Assembly: GCA_030607345.1 (NCBI GenBank)
Contig: JAUWKC010000001.1
Location: 1-38,398, forward strand
Origin: Planctomycetota bacterium
GTDB taxonomy: Bacteria > Planctomycetota > Phycisphaerae > Sedimentisphaerales > SG8-4
Direction: 5' to 3'
DNA: 38,398 nucleotides
The stretch's first letter is position 1. Each line of letters begins with the position of its first letter. The position numbers were made by a program, and so were the translations under genes. Below the pieces are notes generated by a model. That model was not told where the DNA came from. It ran no database searches and worked only from the letters and a program-made list of their open reading frames with translations. This document shows positions 8,464-17,173 of this stretch, piece after piece.

Positions 8464-9018
8464 TCAGGCCGAAACTGCTTGTCCTTCGGGCTGTCCGTTA
8501 ACGCCTTCCGGCTGTCCGGCTCCTGTCTGCTCTTTTTCTTGTCCTGCATCTTCAGACTCCTGTGATTGTTCAGCTTCAGCTTCTGCCTTGGCCTTCGCCT
8601 CGGCTTCTGCCTTGGCCTTCGCTTCGGCTTCTGCCTTGGCCTTCGCCTCGGCTTCTGCCTTTGCGATTTTGTCAGCCTTACCCTTGGCGATCTTAGCGAG
8701 CCGCTTGGCATCTACATCTGCCTTGTCGAGCTGGTTTGTCTTGGTCTCCACATGGTGGCCGAGCTGCTCGAGCTGAGTCTTAGCGGAATCAATCTCTCGC
8801 TCGAGATGCGTGACTACATCAGCGGCGGCCTGGGCGGCGGCCCGGGCGTTTTGCAGGGCGACCGCCTTCTTATCGATTTTTTCGTCCCAGGGCGGACAGG
8901 TCTTTTTGTAGCAACCCTTTGGAAGGCGCATCAGTGTGACGAGCGGTAGATCGTATTTGAGGTCCTTTGAAAAGGAGCCCTGCTCGCCGGCGTAAGATTC
9001 CTTCATCATAATCCACAT
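8464..9018 (-). CDS. Virion-operon protein with long charged coiled coil
   Basis: This 184-residue protein starts MWIMMKESYAG and contains a conserved-looking KYDLP...CPPWDE motif in its first 55 residues, then a coiled coil. A perfect low-complexity run of AEAEAKAK units (about residues 120-150) follows, then a glutamine/glycine-rich tail. The charged run is encoded by a 24-base tandem repeat (8579-8666). The start at 9018 has GGAG seven bases upstream. The frame extends 14 codons further upstream but overlaps a hairpin-linked leader. It lies between the decoration and connector genes. I recognise the N-terminal motif as typical of capsid-adjacent phage proteins but cannot name a function. 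Confidence 0.7.
   Translation of the reverse strand: MWIMMKESYAGEQGSFSKDLKYDLPLVTLMRLPKGCYKKTCPPWDEKIDKKAVALQNARAAAQAAADVVTHLEREIDSAKTQLEQLGHHVETKTNQLDKADVDAKRLAKIAKGKADKIAKAEAEAKAKAEAEAKAKAEAEAKAKAEAEAEQSQESEDAGQEKEQTGAGQPEGVNGQPEGQAVSA
8579..8666. repeat. 24-base tandem repeat within a coiled-coil gene
   Basis: Three near-identical copies of a 24-base unit start at 8579, 8603 and 8627, and a partial copy follows at 8651. On the minus strand each encodes AEAEAKAK. Units differ by one base (CGCCTCG versus CGCTTCG). Such in-frame repeats expand and contract readily without breaking the frame. Confidence 0.85.
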
Positions 9019-9045
9019 AGCTTGTCTCCATACTTTTTTTAGAAT

Positions 9046-9072
9046 ACCCGCCCGCCACAAAGACGGGCGGGT
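9046..9072 (-). terminator. Strong hairpin between decoration and coiled-coil genes
   Basis: ACCCGCCCG pairs perfectly with CGGGCGGGT across a nine-base loop. On the minus-strand transcript it is followed by a short AU-rich stretch (ATTCTAAAAAAAG). It could be a partial terminator or a transcript-stabilising stem inside the leftward operon. A related stem lies on the other side of the decoration gene (9630-9652). Confidence 0.55.
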
Positions 9073-9095
9073 AATTACTAAACATTCTTTCAGCT

Positions 9096-9557
9096 CTAAG
9101 CCGTGATTAGCTCAGTCAACCCCATAAGGGCGGCCGAGTTTGGGCCGGCACCTCTCGGCTTCGACAGGATGCCGATAATGCACAAGGCGGCACCTGGTGT
9201 GCCATCGCCTGAATGCGGCGCCTGGACCTGCATGTACCGCTTGTGGCTCTTGGTCAGGTCGATGTCGATGGCGAAAAGCGAACCATCCTCATCGTCGGCT
9301 ATGGCATCGGCCAGGGCGGCACCGGTAACGGCGGTGTAGGCGCCACCGGTGGTATCGCATTCCTCGACCAGCGGTGCTGTGCCTTCGGCGGTTGAGCCGA
9401 TGGGCGAGGAGGTCGTAATGACGCCGGTGGCGAACAGGACCCGCAGGTGATCGTAGCCGGCCGTATCGATGTAGGTATTGGTGTCGAAGTTGCCGTTGTT
9501 TTTTATCTGCGGGGGCGTCAGGATGCCTATTTTCATGTTCTGGATTTCCGGGTTCAT
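9096..9557 (-). CDS. Capsid decoration-like protein
   Basis: This 153-residue protein follows the major capsid gene. Sequence features such as a strand with GYDHLRVLFATGVITT, then the AYTAVTGAALADAI segment and SHKRYMQVQAPHS, match the beta-sandwich proteins commonly encoded after HK97-type capsid genes and thought to decorate the shell. The start ATG at 9557 has AAAGG upstream. The gene is bracketed by two GC-rich hairpins. The decoration role is inferred from order and style. Confidence 0.6.
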   Translation of the reverse strand: MNPEIQNMKIGILTPPQIKNNGNFDTNTYIDTAGYDHLRVLFATGVITTSSPIGSTAEGTAPLVEECDTTGGAYTAVTGAALADAIADDEDGSLFAIDIDLTKSHKRYMQVQAPHSGDGTPGAALCIIGILSKPRGAGPNSAALMGLTELITA

Positions 9558-9629
9558 ATTTTAACCTTTCGATTTTTAATTTTCAAAAGCTTCAAATTAG
9601 ATTTTAATTTACCAAAAGCTTCAAACCAG

Positions 9630-9652
9630 AGGGCGGGCGCCGTGCCCGCCCT
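9630..9652 (-). terminator. Perfect GC hairpin between capsid and decoration genes
   Basis: AGGGCGGGC and GCCCGCCCT form a nine-base-pair stem with a five-base loop in the 108-base gap downstream of the capsid gene. On the minus strand it is followed by CTGGTTTG, not a run of U, so attenuation or RNA protection is as likely as termination. Confidence 0.5.
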
Positions 9653-9665
9653 GGAAAAACAATAA

Positions 9666-11009
9666 TTAGGCGATGTCCTGCCAGAGTCCAACGATCGGGC
9701 CGGGAGCGGTCATGGAGCCGACACCATAAACTGTCGGGGCGATACGCTCGGTGCCACGGATCCCCAACTGGTCGGTGGTGAAGTACACCTCCTTACTCTG
9801 GTCGATAGTCAGTGCACGGCGGTCACCGAGATACGAGCCTAAACGCATGTTGCCCAGAAGAAGCGGGCAGTTATCGGCCGCCCCCGTGACGCCGGGCATT
9901 ACCTGGGTGAACTCGACCGGCCTGCCTAAAAAGATTGGGTTGCGCAGGTAGCCGGTAGATACCACCTCGTTGGCGGAGGTGCCGCCTGCGGCCAGGGCCA
10001 GGGCGATCATGACGGTGTAATAAAAATTCTTATGGCAATACCATTTCGCATCGACACCGTCATCGGCATAACCCGGCAATAAACCCGGCAATGCCAGGAT
10101 GTCGCCTATAACGATGGCCGTCCAGGCACCGGGTGTGGCCTGGACGCGGAGGCCTTTAACATTACCTACCGTGCCATCCACCGCACGGAGCAGGTGTGCA
10201 GCCCCCTGCTGATTGAAGTAGGTGCTGGTGCCGTCTCCGATGAAGCCGCACTGGTCCTCCTTCTTGGCGAAGGCCCTGGCTATCGAGCGGCCGACCACCT
10301 CGCCGACGGCGATGGCGGAGTCTTCTGTCAGCTCCGAATCGATGGCAGTGAGCGTCATCCATTTTTGAGACTGCAGGCCGACTGCACGGAATCCGGGATC
10401 GGATGGGGTTACGGTCACGCCGGCACCGGGGCAATAGACCGTGACGTCACTGGTCTGCCATGGGGCCGAGGAGCTCTCCGCCCCCATAGGCCATTCCTGT
10501 GTGTTCCTACGGAACACACCGTAGGATTCCATCAGGACGATCAGGTTAGGAATGAACTCCTGCGGCAGTAACGCGCCGCCTTCGGTAAGGACGTCTCCGC
10601 CCATGGCCTTGATCTTATCGCCGACTATCTGCTTACGCTCGAAACCCAGGGCGTCGAACGCTTCCTTGGCCGGTTCTTTGCCGGCGACGTAACCGAGAAT
10701 ATAGAGACCGAAGTTTTTGGCCAGATCGAGCGAGCCCCACACGCCGTTGTACATCCCATCGGGCGTCTTGATTGAAGCGAATCGAGTGCTCTGCAGTAGC
10801 TTGACCTGTTTGACCATCGCCTCGTTCGCCCGCCTGATTTCCTCCATCTCCTGCGTGGCCTTTTCATAGAGTGTTTGGGCCTCGGCTTTTTCCTTTTCCT
10901 TGTCCTCGGCGACCTTCTTGTCGATAAGGGCAATGACCTCGGTCTTTGTGGCTCCGTTCTTCTTTAGATCGCCCACAGCCTCGGCGATATCATCCAGTGT
11001 AACTGGCAT
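9666..11009 (-). CDS. Major capsid protein (HK97 fold)
   Basis: This 447-residue protein forms the icosahedral shell. The first 100 or so residues are a charged coiled coil (AEDKEKEKAEAQTLYEKATQ), the scaffold-like delta domain that the prohead protease normally removes. The remainder has the typical HK97 pattern, for example ALLPQEFIPNLIVLMESYGV, the SELTEDSAIAVGEVVGRSIA helix and YLRNPIFLGRPVEFTQVMPG near the C-terminus. AGGAG lies upstream of ATG 11009. The neighbouring protease and portal genes support the call. Confidence 0.9.
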   Translation of the reverse strand: MPVTLDDIAEAVGDLKKNGATKTEVIALIDKKVAEDKEKEKAEAQTLYEKATQEMEEIRRANEAMVKQVKLLQSTRFASIKTPDGMYNGVWGSLDLAKNFGLYILGYVAGKEPAKEAFDALGFERKQIVGDKIKAMGGDVLTEGGALLPQEFIPNLIVLMESYGVFRRNTQEWPMGAESSSAPWQTSDVTVYCPGAGVTVTPSDPGFRAVGLQSQKWMTLTAIDSELTEDSAIAVGEVVGRSIARAFAKKEDQCGFIGDGTSTYFNQQGAAHLLRAVDGTVGNVKGLRVQATPGAWTAIVIGDILALPGLLPGYADDGVDAKWYCHKNFYYTVMIALALAAGGTSANEVVSTGYLRNPIFLGRPVEFTQVMPGVTGAADNCPLLLGNMRLGSYLGDRRALTIDQSKEVYFTTDQLGIRGTERIAPTVYGVGSMTAPGPIVGLWQDIA

Positions 11010-11023
11010 AATAAATCTCCTGA

Positions 11024-11803
11024 TTAAGTTTTTATTTCATTTAGCGTACTTAGAATTTGCTCGGCTTTATCTTGATCGCCGGCGGGATCGGATGAATCAT
11101 CGGGATTACCGAGCAGGTCCCGTGCAAATCCGTCCGGAACGGCGGCTAATATCAATTTGATCTCATCGAGCGAGTCCTCGATGCGAATTGCAAAATTGTC
11201 CAGGTGCTGCTTGACCTGGTCGGCGGTTTCTGCCTGTGAGGCCTTGAGTTGTTCGGCGACATCGCCGTTGCCGGCGGTGTCGCCGTAGAGGGCCTTGATT
11301 TTTGAAACGGCACCCGGGTTGGTCCCAACTGCAACACAGGATATTTCATAAAGCTCGATCTTGGTTATGATGTAGATGCGTTTGCCATCCTTAGTTTCTT
11401 CGTGACCATCCAGAATCCTGAAGCCGATAGAGACGGCACGCATGGTTTTGTTTTTATAGACGATCCAGTATTTATTGCCGAGCTCGTACTCGACATCGAA
11501 CTGCAGTATCATCTCGACGTGATGTTTTTTTAGTTTGCGGGTTTCCGTATCCCAGGAACCTATGCCGGGCGGCTCTCCGTTATCGAGCCGGTGCTTGTGG
11601 CAAGCTAAGCAGACCGGATTCCTAACAAACTCTTTGCGGCCAATAGCCTCAGCTATGGCCTCGGGCAAAACCTGCTCGTTGTCGCGGTCGACGACGTCGG
11701 TCGATACGATAAAGTTGATGCGATGGGCGTCAAGATCGACGGCGTCTTTTTCTTCGACAACAAAAGCGTGGACACGCCTTAAATCCTTTGTGTTAATCTC
11801 CAT
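11024..11803 (-). CDS. Prohead protease (HK97 / S78 type)
   Basis: The gene encodes 259 residues. The protease domain (about 1-170) contains VDRDNEQVLPEAI, a histidine motif LACHKH (His69), the serine segment RAVSIGF (Ser125) and ELYEISCVAVGTNPGA. These are the hallmarks of the phage S78 maturation proteases that clip capsid and scaffold. The C-terminal 90 residues are a charged helical tail. I chose ATG 11803 because it has GAGGA six bases upstream and overlaps the portal-MuF stop by only 11 bases. An upstream ATG at 11845 would overlap by 53 bases and lacks a good ribosome site. Confidence 0.85.
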   Translation of the reverse strand: MEINTKDLRRVHAFVVEEKDAVDLDAHRINFIVSTDVVDRDNEQVLPEAIAEAIGRKEFVRNPVCLACHKHRLDNGEPPGIGSWDTETRKLKKHHVEMILQFDVEYELGNKYWIVYKNKTMRAVSIGFRILDGHEETKDGKRIYIITKIELYEISCVAVGTNPGAVSKIKALYGDTAGNGDVAEQLKASQAETADQVKQHLDNFAIRIEDSLDEIKLILAAVPDGFARDLLGNPDDSSDPAGDQDKAEQILSTLNEIKT

Positions 11804-14171
11804 TATTATCCTCACTTCCCGACTGCGATTTTTGCAATTGTGCATAACTATAAAATTGAACCTGCGTATAAAATGCCAGGTCGAAATTTTTACCTTTTGC
11901 CCGCATAGCTAATTCCACGCAGCGGCAATTGATTATCTCGGCTGCCGAGCCTGAAGGATCGCCCGGATACATCAACATCTGGCCGCCGACCTCGAAGGGC
12001 TGGTCTAACGGGATTCCCTCGGTGTACCTTGACTCGGCGGCCCGGTGCGAATCCCGCACATCTTTGTCGCGACTGGTCAGCCAGCTCTTTCGCTCGACAT
12101 TTGCCGACTGCATTCCTGCATGACGGCCCGTTGATACGGCGCCGCCGGTTTGAGTGCGGGCAATTCTCAGTGCCCGGGCACGGTTGGAGCCGAGAGTTGT
12201 CTTGATCCGGCCGGTGAGGTCGTTAAGGCCTTCGCCCGCATCGAGCCCCCGGCGCAACTGACGTGCGACCGCATCCTGCGTTGTCTTGTTGACGCCGGTT
12301 ATCTTTATAGTTGAAATCGCCCGCTTGCCTCTTAGCCAGGCCATTCGCCTGGCGGTCTCTGCCTGCTGCGCAAGCTCATCTTCGGTAAGGCCGAGGACCT
12401 CGCTCAACGTCTGGCGGATGCCGAGTTCGGAGGCCTTGCCGAAGAAGACCTGGTTGATCACCTTGATTTTGCCGTTCTCTGTCTGCATATCAAAAACGAC
12501 GCGGGCGATAATATTGTCAGCGGCATCCTTGGTCGATTTGCCGGCAAGCTCGGTCATTGCATCCTTGAGTTTCTTTTCTAAGATTCTCTGCTGTCTGACA
12601 AAGTAAACCCTCATCGCCCCCTCGAATTCACGCTCGATTCCGAGCCAGCTCGCCGTCCAGCTTTGCCAGATACGAAGCCGCTGGTCTTCATCGGCCTTTG
12701 TGGTTTTTTTAGATTCAGCGAGTTCGGCGATCTGGGCCGACAATTTCTCGACGGACGCTTCGAAGCCGAGTTCAGCAGGCTCGCCTTCAGGTAAGCTCGG
12801 ACCGGTGATACCTTCGATGCCGGCTTCGAGAACATAGCTTGCCGGTACCCGGCCCATATTAATCCACCACTCATTACCCCAGTCAACCGGCTCGTACGGC
12901 AGATCGTGTTTTTTAATAAGGTCGTTTAGCGGGATACCGGCATCGGTAAACTTAAGGACCTTCTCCGATGTCTCACGCTGGACTCGCTGGACCACCGGGT
13001 GCTCTGTAGTGTCGAGCCACAGGAAAACGCCCTGCCTGGCGGTGACCGCTTTTTGGCGGGCTGCGCGAAGGTCCGGGTTCTTGGCTAAAAGCTGCGCCGA
13101 TCTGCCACGGAACATTTTTGACTCGGCCATCTCGACTGAGCGGGCATCACGGGTATAAGTCTTCGACAATATCCCTGCGTTGACCTCGCCGGCAAATAAA
13201 CGGGCGAAGGGGATGATCGTGTTGAAAACAAAGTCCTCCATCGCCGGGCCATGCGAATACTGGGCCTCTGTAATAAGGCCGGCGACGCCGGGCGGGACGC
13301 CCCAGGCCGAGCAGATTTTCTTATCAGTCATTTCGCTGATCTTGGCTACCTCCATCTCGACCATAGACCTGGCCGATGTTTTGACGTCCATGCCACCGGT
13401 AAGGATCGCCGTTCGCTTGGCGTTACCGGCGCCCCTGTGGCGGGACTCGAATTGCGAGCGCAGCAGATTTATCTGTTCGGGCGTAAGAGTGCCCTGCGTG
13501 GTAAGGATTGTGCCGAGATCGGCGCCGTTGTCGAGCGCGGATGCGTTTAAGAGGCTCGCGGCAAAGCTGTAATCGAGGTCGTTCCTAGCTGCCTGTGCCG
13601 GGCCGATGCCGTGGAACTTGTCGTACGGATTAAAGTTCTTCCATTGACACACTTCGTTAATGCCGTACTTTTCCCGCTGGCCGCCCAGACCTCTGAATTC
13701 CCAGCCTAATAAAACACCACCGGCCGTGCGGTTATGCGTAACCGGGGACATCTGCGAGCCGGCGACAACTATGACCTCTTTCGGTACCGTGCCGGCCATC
13801 TCCGTGAAGACCCAGAACACATCGCGGCCCAAGGCGTAATGTCCGATCGATTCGGTTACGAACCTTTGAAAACTCATTGCGGGATTATTAAAGAGCAGGT
13901 CGTATTGCGGACCGCCCTCGACCACCTTGTCATCGATAGTGCTCATAACGGGGGGCAGGCCCTGGATGGCGGCGATCAGTTTTTCGATGCAGGTAAAGAC
14001 CAGGCCGACCTGCTTATATGGCTTGGTGGCCTTACCGGATGTGGAATCCGGCATGTCCATACCGGTCAGCCACATCTGTGCGAACTGGCTGATGCCGAAC
14101 GTCTTATTTATGGCCGTGTTTACAGCCCCGCTGACGACCGCACCAACCTTTTGTCTGACCGATAGCTTCAT
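11793..14171 (-). CDS. Portal protein fused to MuF-like head morphogenesis domain
   Basis: This 792-residue protein appears to combine two proteins that are separate in Mu (gp29 and F). Residues about 40-410 resemble HK97-type portal proteins (KPYKQVGLVFTCIEKLIAAI, then ICSAWGVPPGVAGLITEAQY). After a linker, residues about 640-755 carry the SPP1-gp7/MuF signature: RALRIARTQTGGAVSTGRHA, then KDVRDSHRAAES and AAEIINCRC. The portal forms the ring through which DNA is packaged; MuF-type domains are injected or assembly proteins. An excellent GGAGGTGA ribosome site precedes ATG 14171, which overlaps the terminase stop by four bases. Confidence 0.85.
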   Translation of the reverse strand: MKLSVRQKVGAVVSGAVNTAINKTFGISQFAQMWLTGMDMPDSTSGKATKPYKQVGLVFTCIEKLIAAIQGLPPVMSTIDDKVVEGGPQYDLLFNNPAMSFQRFVTESIGHYALGRDVFWVFTEMAGTVPKEVIVVAGSQMSPVTHNRTAGGVLLGWEFRGLGGQREKYGINEVCQWKNFNPYDKFHGIGPAQAARNDLDYSFAASLLNASALDNGADLGTILTTQGTLTPEQINLLRSQFESRHRGAGNAKRTAILTGGMDVKTSARSMVEMEVAKISEMTDKKICSAWGVPPGVAGLITEAQYSHGPAMEDFVFNTIIPFARLFAGEVNAGILSKTYTRDARSVEMAESKMFRGRSAQLLAKNPDLRAARQKAVTARQGVFLWLDTTEHPVVQRVQRETSEKVLKFTDAGIPLNDLIKKHDLPYEPVDWGNEWWINMGRVPASYVLEAGIEGITGPSLPEGEPAELGFEASVEKLSAQIAELAESKKTTKADEDQRLRIWQSWTASWLGIEREFEGAMRVYFVRQQRILEKKLKDAMTELAGKSTKDAADNIIARVVFDMQTENGKIKVINQVFFGKASELGIRQTLSEVLGLTEDELAQQAETARRMAWLRGKRAISTIKITGVNKTTQDAVARQLRRGLDAGEGLNDLTGRIKTTLGSNRARALRIARTQTGGAVSTGRHAGMQSANVERKSWLTSRDKDVRDSHRAAESRYTEGIPLDQPFEVGGQMLMYPGDPSGSAAEIINCRCVELAMRAKGKNFDLAFYTQVQFYSYAQLQKSQSGSEDNNGD

Positions 14172-15526
14172 AACAAAATCACCTCCGGAGTACCGGCCAG
14201 TTGATGGGCGGCCTCTTTCGACAAGGCCGATGCCCAGAACTCATCCGAGTGCTCAGTGTCCTTCTGCGTTGTGTCGTAGCGAAAGTTGCCGGACGATGTT
14301 ACGGTTTTTTTAATCGAGTGAAAACTTTCGCGGACCTCCATGTCGTCGGGTACGCGGCTTCGCCTGTCCTGCATAAGGCCGAGTTGACGCGAGGCGAGTG
14401 CGTCTTTTATAGGGGCGGTGAATTTTACTTTTTCGACCCGGTACTCACCGAACACATTTTGCAGGCTCTCAACCAGCATGTCGCCGAGGCCGGTCGCGTC
14501 TCCACACGCCCGAACAATGTTGTGCTTGCGAATCAGGTCCTCGGCCATCTGCTGCTGAACTCCGTAAGGGGTCTTTCGCATTTGCACGATCTGGCGGCAA
14601 ACCATAACATCGCCGACTAATTCATCGATCCAGAATACCGTCTTGTGACCTTCGCGGGCGATGTCAAAGCCCATATACTTCGGACCGTCACCAGAGGTTT
14701 CCAGACAATGCTCGTCCTGGCAATCGTAATATAGTTCGTAAGGAATGAGTGTGCTGGCCATCGCGGACGGGACGCACATGTACTCCTGGTTCCATGCATC
14801 CTCGTTGCGGCAAAGTGCGCGGCAAAAGGCAAGGAATTTCTTGCGAGCTTCCAGGTCGATATGGTCGAGCCTGTAAACCTTTTCGGCGAGGCCCTGGGCG
14901 ACGGCATCGACGATCGTTGTTCGCCGCAAACTCCAGTGCAGCATCTTGAGCGATTCGAACGTTGCTTCGCCGCGAAGGACCTTGTGGATATTTTTAATAA
15001 TTTCATTAAAAACAGAACCCTCTCCGTTGTGGGTCGAGAGGACGTCGATATCGTAACCCCAGGTCGTACACGGCAGGGCCGCATCGAGCATTAAGCCGGG
15101 ATTTTCGTGCCACCCGAATTCGTCGAGGACCACGTCGCCGCCCTTGGAGCGGAACCGCTTTGGGTTCGAGGTCAGGCAGTTGATGCGGCTGCCGTTCGGG
15201 AAAACGACGATGTAATTATTATATTTATGACCTTTGTCGTCGTAGAAGGTCTCGAGTATCTCCTTGATCGCGGCATTTATTAACTCGCACCAAAAACGAC
15301 AATACGCGGCGTATTCGTAGGCCGAGGAATCGTCTGCGGACGAAAACCACAAATCCCGCCGGTGGTCAATCATGTTTCGCCGGCGGCAATGCTTATAGCT
15401 GTTGGCGTAGGTGATACCGATACGGCGGGACTTCTCCTCGATGATGGCGTTCGATTTGTCGCGGATATGGGCCACCTGGTAAGGCAGGAAGTATTTGGTA
15501 TGAATCTTTTCGGCCTCGGCTGTCAT
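14168..15526 (-). CDS. Terminase large subunit (Mu gp28-like)
   Basis: This 452-residue packaging motor has an N-terminal ATPase with a Walker-A-like EKSRRIGITYA (31-41), Walker B VVLDEF (132-137) and a coupling motif LSTHNGEGSVFNE. The C-terminal RNase H-like nuclease contains FDIA (Asp288) and GDATG (Asp343), the expected acidic metal ligands. I place the start at ATG 15526, whose A is the last base of the small-terminase stop (TGATG). A GTG one codon earlier is also open. Confidence 0.9.
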   Translation of the reverse strand: MTAEAEKIHTKYFLPYQVAHIRDKSNAIIEEKSRRIGITYANSYKHCRRRNMIDHRRDLWFSSADDSSAYEYAAYCRFWCELINAAIKEILETFYDDKGHKYNNYIVVFPNGSRINCLTSNPKRFRSKGGDVVLDEFGWHENPGLMLDAALPCTTWGYDIDVLSTHNGEGSVFNEIIKNIHKVLRGEATFESLKMLHWSLRRTTIVDAVAQGLAEKVYRLDHIDLEARKKFLAFCRALCRNEDAWNQEYMCVPSAMASTLIPYELYYDCQDEHCLETSGDGPKYMGFDIAREGHKTVFWIDELVGDVMVCRQIVQMRKTPYGVQQQMAEDLIRKHNIVRACGDATGLGDMLVESLQNVFGEYRVEKVKFTAPIKDALASRQLGLMQDRRSRVPDDMEVRESFHSIKKTVTSSGNFRYDTTQKDTEHSDEFWASALSKEAAHQLAGTPEVILL

Positions 15527-16125
15527 CACGATTTTGCAATCCCCAAAAGCAGGTCATCAATGACCTTCTGGACTTTTTTATTCACACCCGCCGCGCTCAG
15601 CTTGTCTTTTATAGACGAGGCTGTTTTTTTGACCTTGGCCTTGAGTTGCTCGCGGACGTACCTGTCGCTGTTGATTGCAATGGCGGTGCAGTCCTTCATC
15701 GCCTTTGCCACATCGCGGATCTGGTCGGCATCAAAGTCCTCGTGGCCGCCGATAAACTCGATCGCCACGGCGGTTATCATCTCGGCGACGGCCTTCTGTG
15801 TCTGCGACGCCTTTTCGTTGGTCAGGTCGCTCATTATCTGGCGGGTGATCAGACCCGCCTGCTTAAACCGTGCCATAATCCGCAACCCAATGGCCCAGCG
15901 GCCGATTGCGGACTCGGAGACCGTGTGGCCTTTGTGTTCGCAATAGGTGACCAGGTCCGCGTAGCGGGGCTTGCCGTCGATATCTTTATCCTCGCCGCCG
16001 AAGCCCAGGGCCTTGGCTTTGGGGAAATCATCGGGCCACTCATTGTCCACGATCATGTGGGTCAAGGTTTCCCGCAGCTTCGCAGGCAGCCGGTCAATAC
16101 TCGAATGTGCTCGGCGTTTTGTCAT
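15526..16125 (-). CDS. Terminase small subunit (DUF3486 / Mu gp27-like)
   Basis: This 199-residue protein begins RRAHSSIDRLPAKLRETL, the characteristic opening of the DUF3486 family that sits before the Mu large terminase. A helix-turn-helix-like stretch (LVTYCEHKGHTVSESAIGRW) follows, which would recognise the packaging sequence. The C-terminal half is helical. The ATG follows the previous stop directly and the stop overlaps the large terminase start. Confidence 0.8.
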   Translation of the reverse strand: MTKRRAHSSIDRLPAKLRETLTHMIVDNEWPDDFPKAKALGFGGEDKDIDGKPRYADLVTYCEHKGHTVSESAIGRWAIGLRIMARFKQAGLITRQIMSDLTNEKASQTQKAVAEMITAVAIEFIGGHEDFDADQIRDVAKAMKDCTAIAINSDRYVREQLKAKVKKTASSIKDKLSAAGVNKKVQKVIDDLLLGIAKS

Positions 16126-16359
16126 TTATTTTTCAGACTTCTCCTTTTTGTGCTGAACAAGGTCCTTGATAGCATCGGCGATGTGGCGCCGAATGAGCCG
16201 CACTCGGGTACGCTTAAGTTTGTTGGCTTCGAGAAGATACTCGATCTCCTCTTTGTTGTTTCTTATACTTCGATCACACGAAGCCATGAGAGCGGCCTGC
16301 TGTTTCAGCCAAACCTCCATCTCGGCTACATAGAGGTCTGAATCTTTTTTCTTTGCCAT
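16126..16359 (-). CDS. Small charged helical protein in the terminase module
   Basis: This 77-residue, lysine- and arginine-rich protein is predicted to be almost wholly helical (SIRNNKEEIEYLLEANKLKR). It lies between a winged-helix-like gene and the small terminase. A strong ribosome site (AGGAG, seven bases upstream) supports ATG 16359. I do not recognise its family. Its place suggests a packaging or transcription accessory protein. Confidence 0.65.
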   Translation of the reverse strand: MAKKKDSDLYVAEMEVWLKQQAALMASCDRSIRNNKEEIEYLLEANKLKRTRVRLIRRHIADAIKDLVQHKKEKSEK

Positions 16360-16496
16360 AACGCACTCCTTTTTTTAGACACGGATTAACACGGATTTAC
16401 ACCGATTTTCCTTGTTCCATTTACATAGTAAAAATCAATCCCAATTTCTTCTGTTGACACTGGATCGTTGGTCCGTCCTCTGTCATCCGTCATCTG
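16360..16496. other. Intergenic gap with degenerate GGATT repeat
   Basis: The stretch includes ACACGGATTAACACGG (from 16379) followed by ATTTACACCGATT, one copy of a dispersed repeat also found at 20638, 21184 and 22488. The rest is AT-rich with a CTGTCATCCGTCATCTG track next to the upstream stop. I see no gene or clear promoter. Confidence 0.5.
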
Positions 16497-16802
16497 TTAT
16501 ATCTCCAGGGCGCCATTCATCCTTATGTTTTGGATAACTTCGAGGCCTTCGGCTGTCAGTTTGCCGACCTTGTCCTCGAACCTGTCCTGGCCGCCGATGG
16601 CATCGTCCACGAAAAAGATGTAGCCCTTGGCCTTGAGGTACTCGACGTCTTTGCCGAAAAGGCCGAGGTCATACATCACATCAATAGCGCACACGGTCCG
16701 GTACAACGGCCGCATCGTTAGCCCCGAAGGATAGACCAGGTCGAGGTTGCGAAGGATCTGCCGTCTGGCCTGTTTGATTTTTATTGGGTCAGTACCGTTC
16801 AT
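16497..16802 (-). CDS. Mu gp26-position protein, winged-helix-like
   Basis: This 101-residue protein has the pattern DPIKIKQARRQILRNLDLVY, then MRPLYRTVCAIDVMYDL and AKGYIFFVDD, recalling the short phage proteins at the Mu gp26 position with a winged-helix look. It overlaps the stop of the preceding DUF2730-like gene by four bases. A DNA-binding role is plausible but unproven. Confidence 0.65.
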   Translation of the reverse strand: MNGTDPIKIKQARRQILRNLDLVYPSGLTMRPLYRTVCAIDVMYDLGLFGKDVEYLKAKGYIFFVDDAIGGQDRFEDKVGKLTAEGLEVIQNIRMNGALEI

Positions 16803-17164
16803 TTCTTCAGCTCCTTAACAATTTCGCGGGCGATCTCGCCCGACATTTTCGGCAACTGCTCGAAGGCCCGCATCGAGCCTTTTATCTCGCTGACCAATTT
16901 AACCAATGAATCGAGCGATCGTTCCTGCTTGTTTACGTTGCGGATGAAGTCCACCTTGTCGACAAACTGGTTGGTGCATTCCCTCTGGCATGCGATCTGG
17001 CTCGCCGCGACGTTGTCGATCTTTTCATCCTGCTTGTCGATTCGAGCGGCGAAGTCCCGGACGCATTGCTTTATCGTCCGCAGGTTAAGTACGATGAGCA
17101 ATCCAACCACGCCGACGGCGGCGAGTACGACGGTCAGGATTATCTGCCCGCTTATCTGCGCCAT
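16799..17164 (-). CDS. DUF2730-like membrane-anchored coiled-coil protein (Mu gp25 position)
   Basis: This 121-residue protein has an N-terminal membrane segment (IILTVVLAAVGVVGLLIVL, about 8-26) and then a coiled coil (RIDKQDEKIDNVAASQI). DUF2730 proteins of Mu-like phages have the same design and map directly before gp26 and gp27, as here. Function is unknown in the family. A role in host membrane attachment or lysis has been suggested by topology only. Confidence 0.7.
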   Translation of the reverse strand: MAQISGQIILTVVLAAVGVVGLLIVLNLRTIKQCVRDFAARIDKQDEKIDNVAASQIACQRECTNQFVDKVDFIRNVNKQERSLDSLVKLVSEIKGSMRAFEQLPKMSGEIAREIVKELKK

Positions 17165-17173
17165 AACGGCCCC

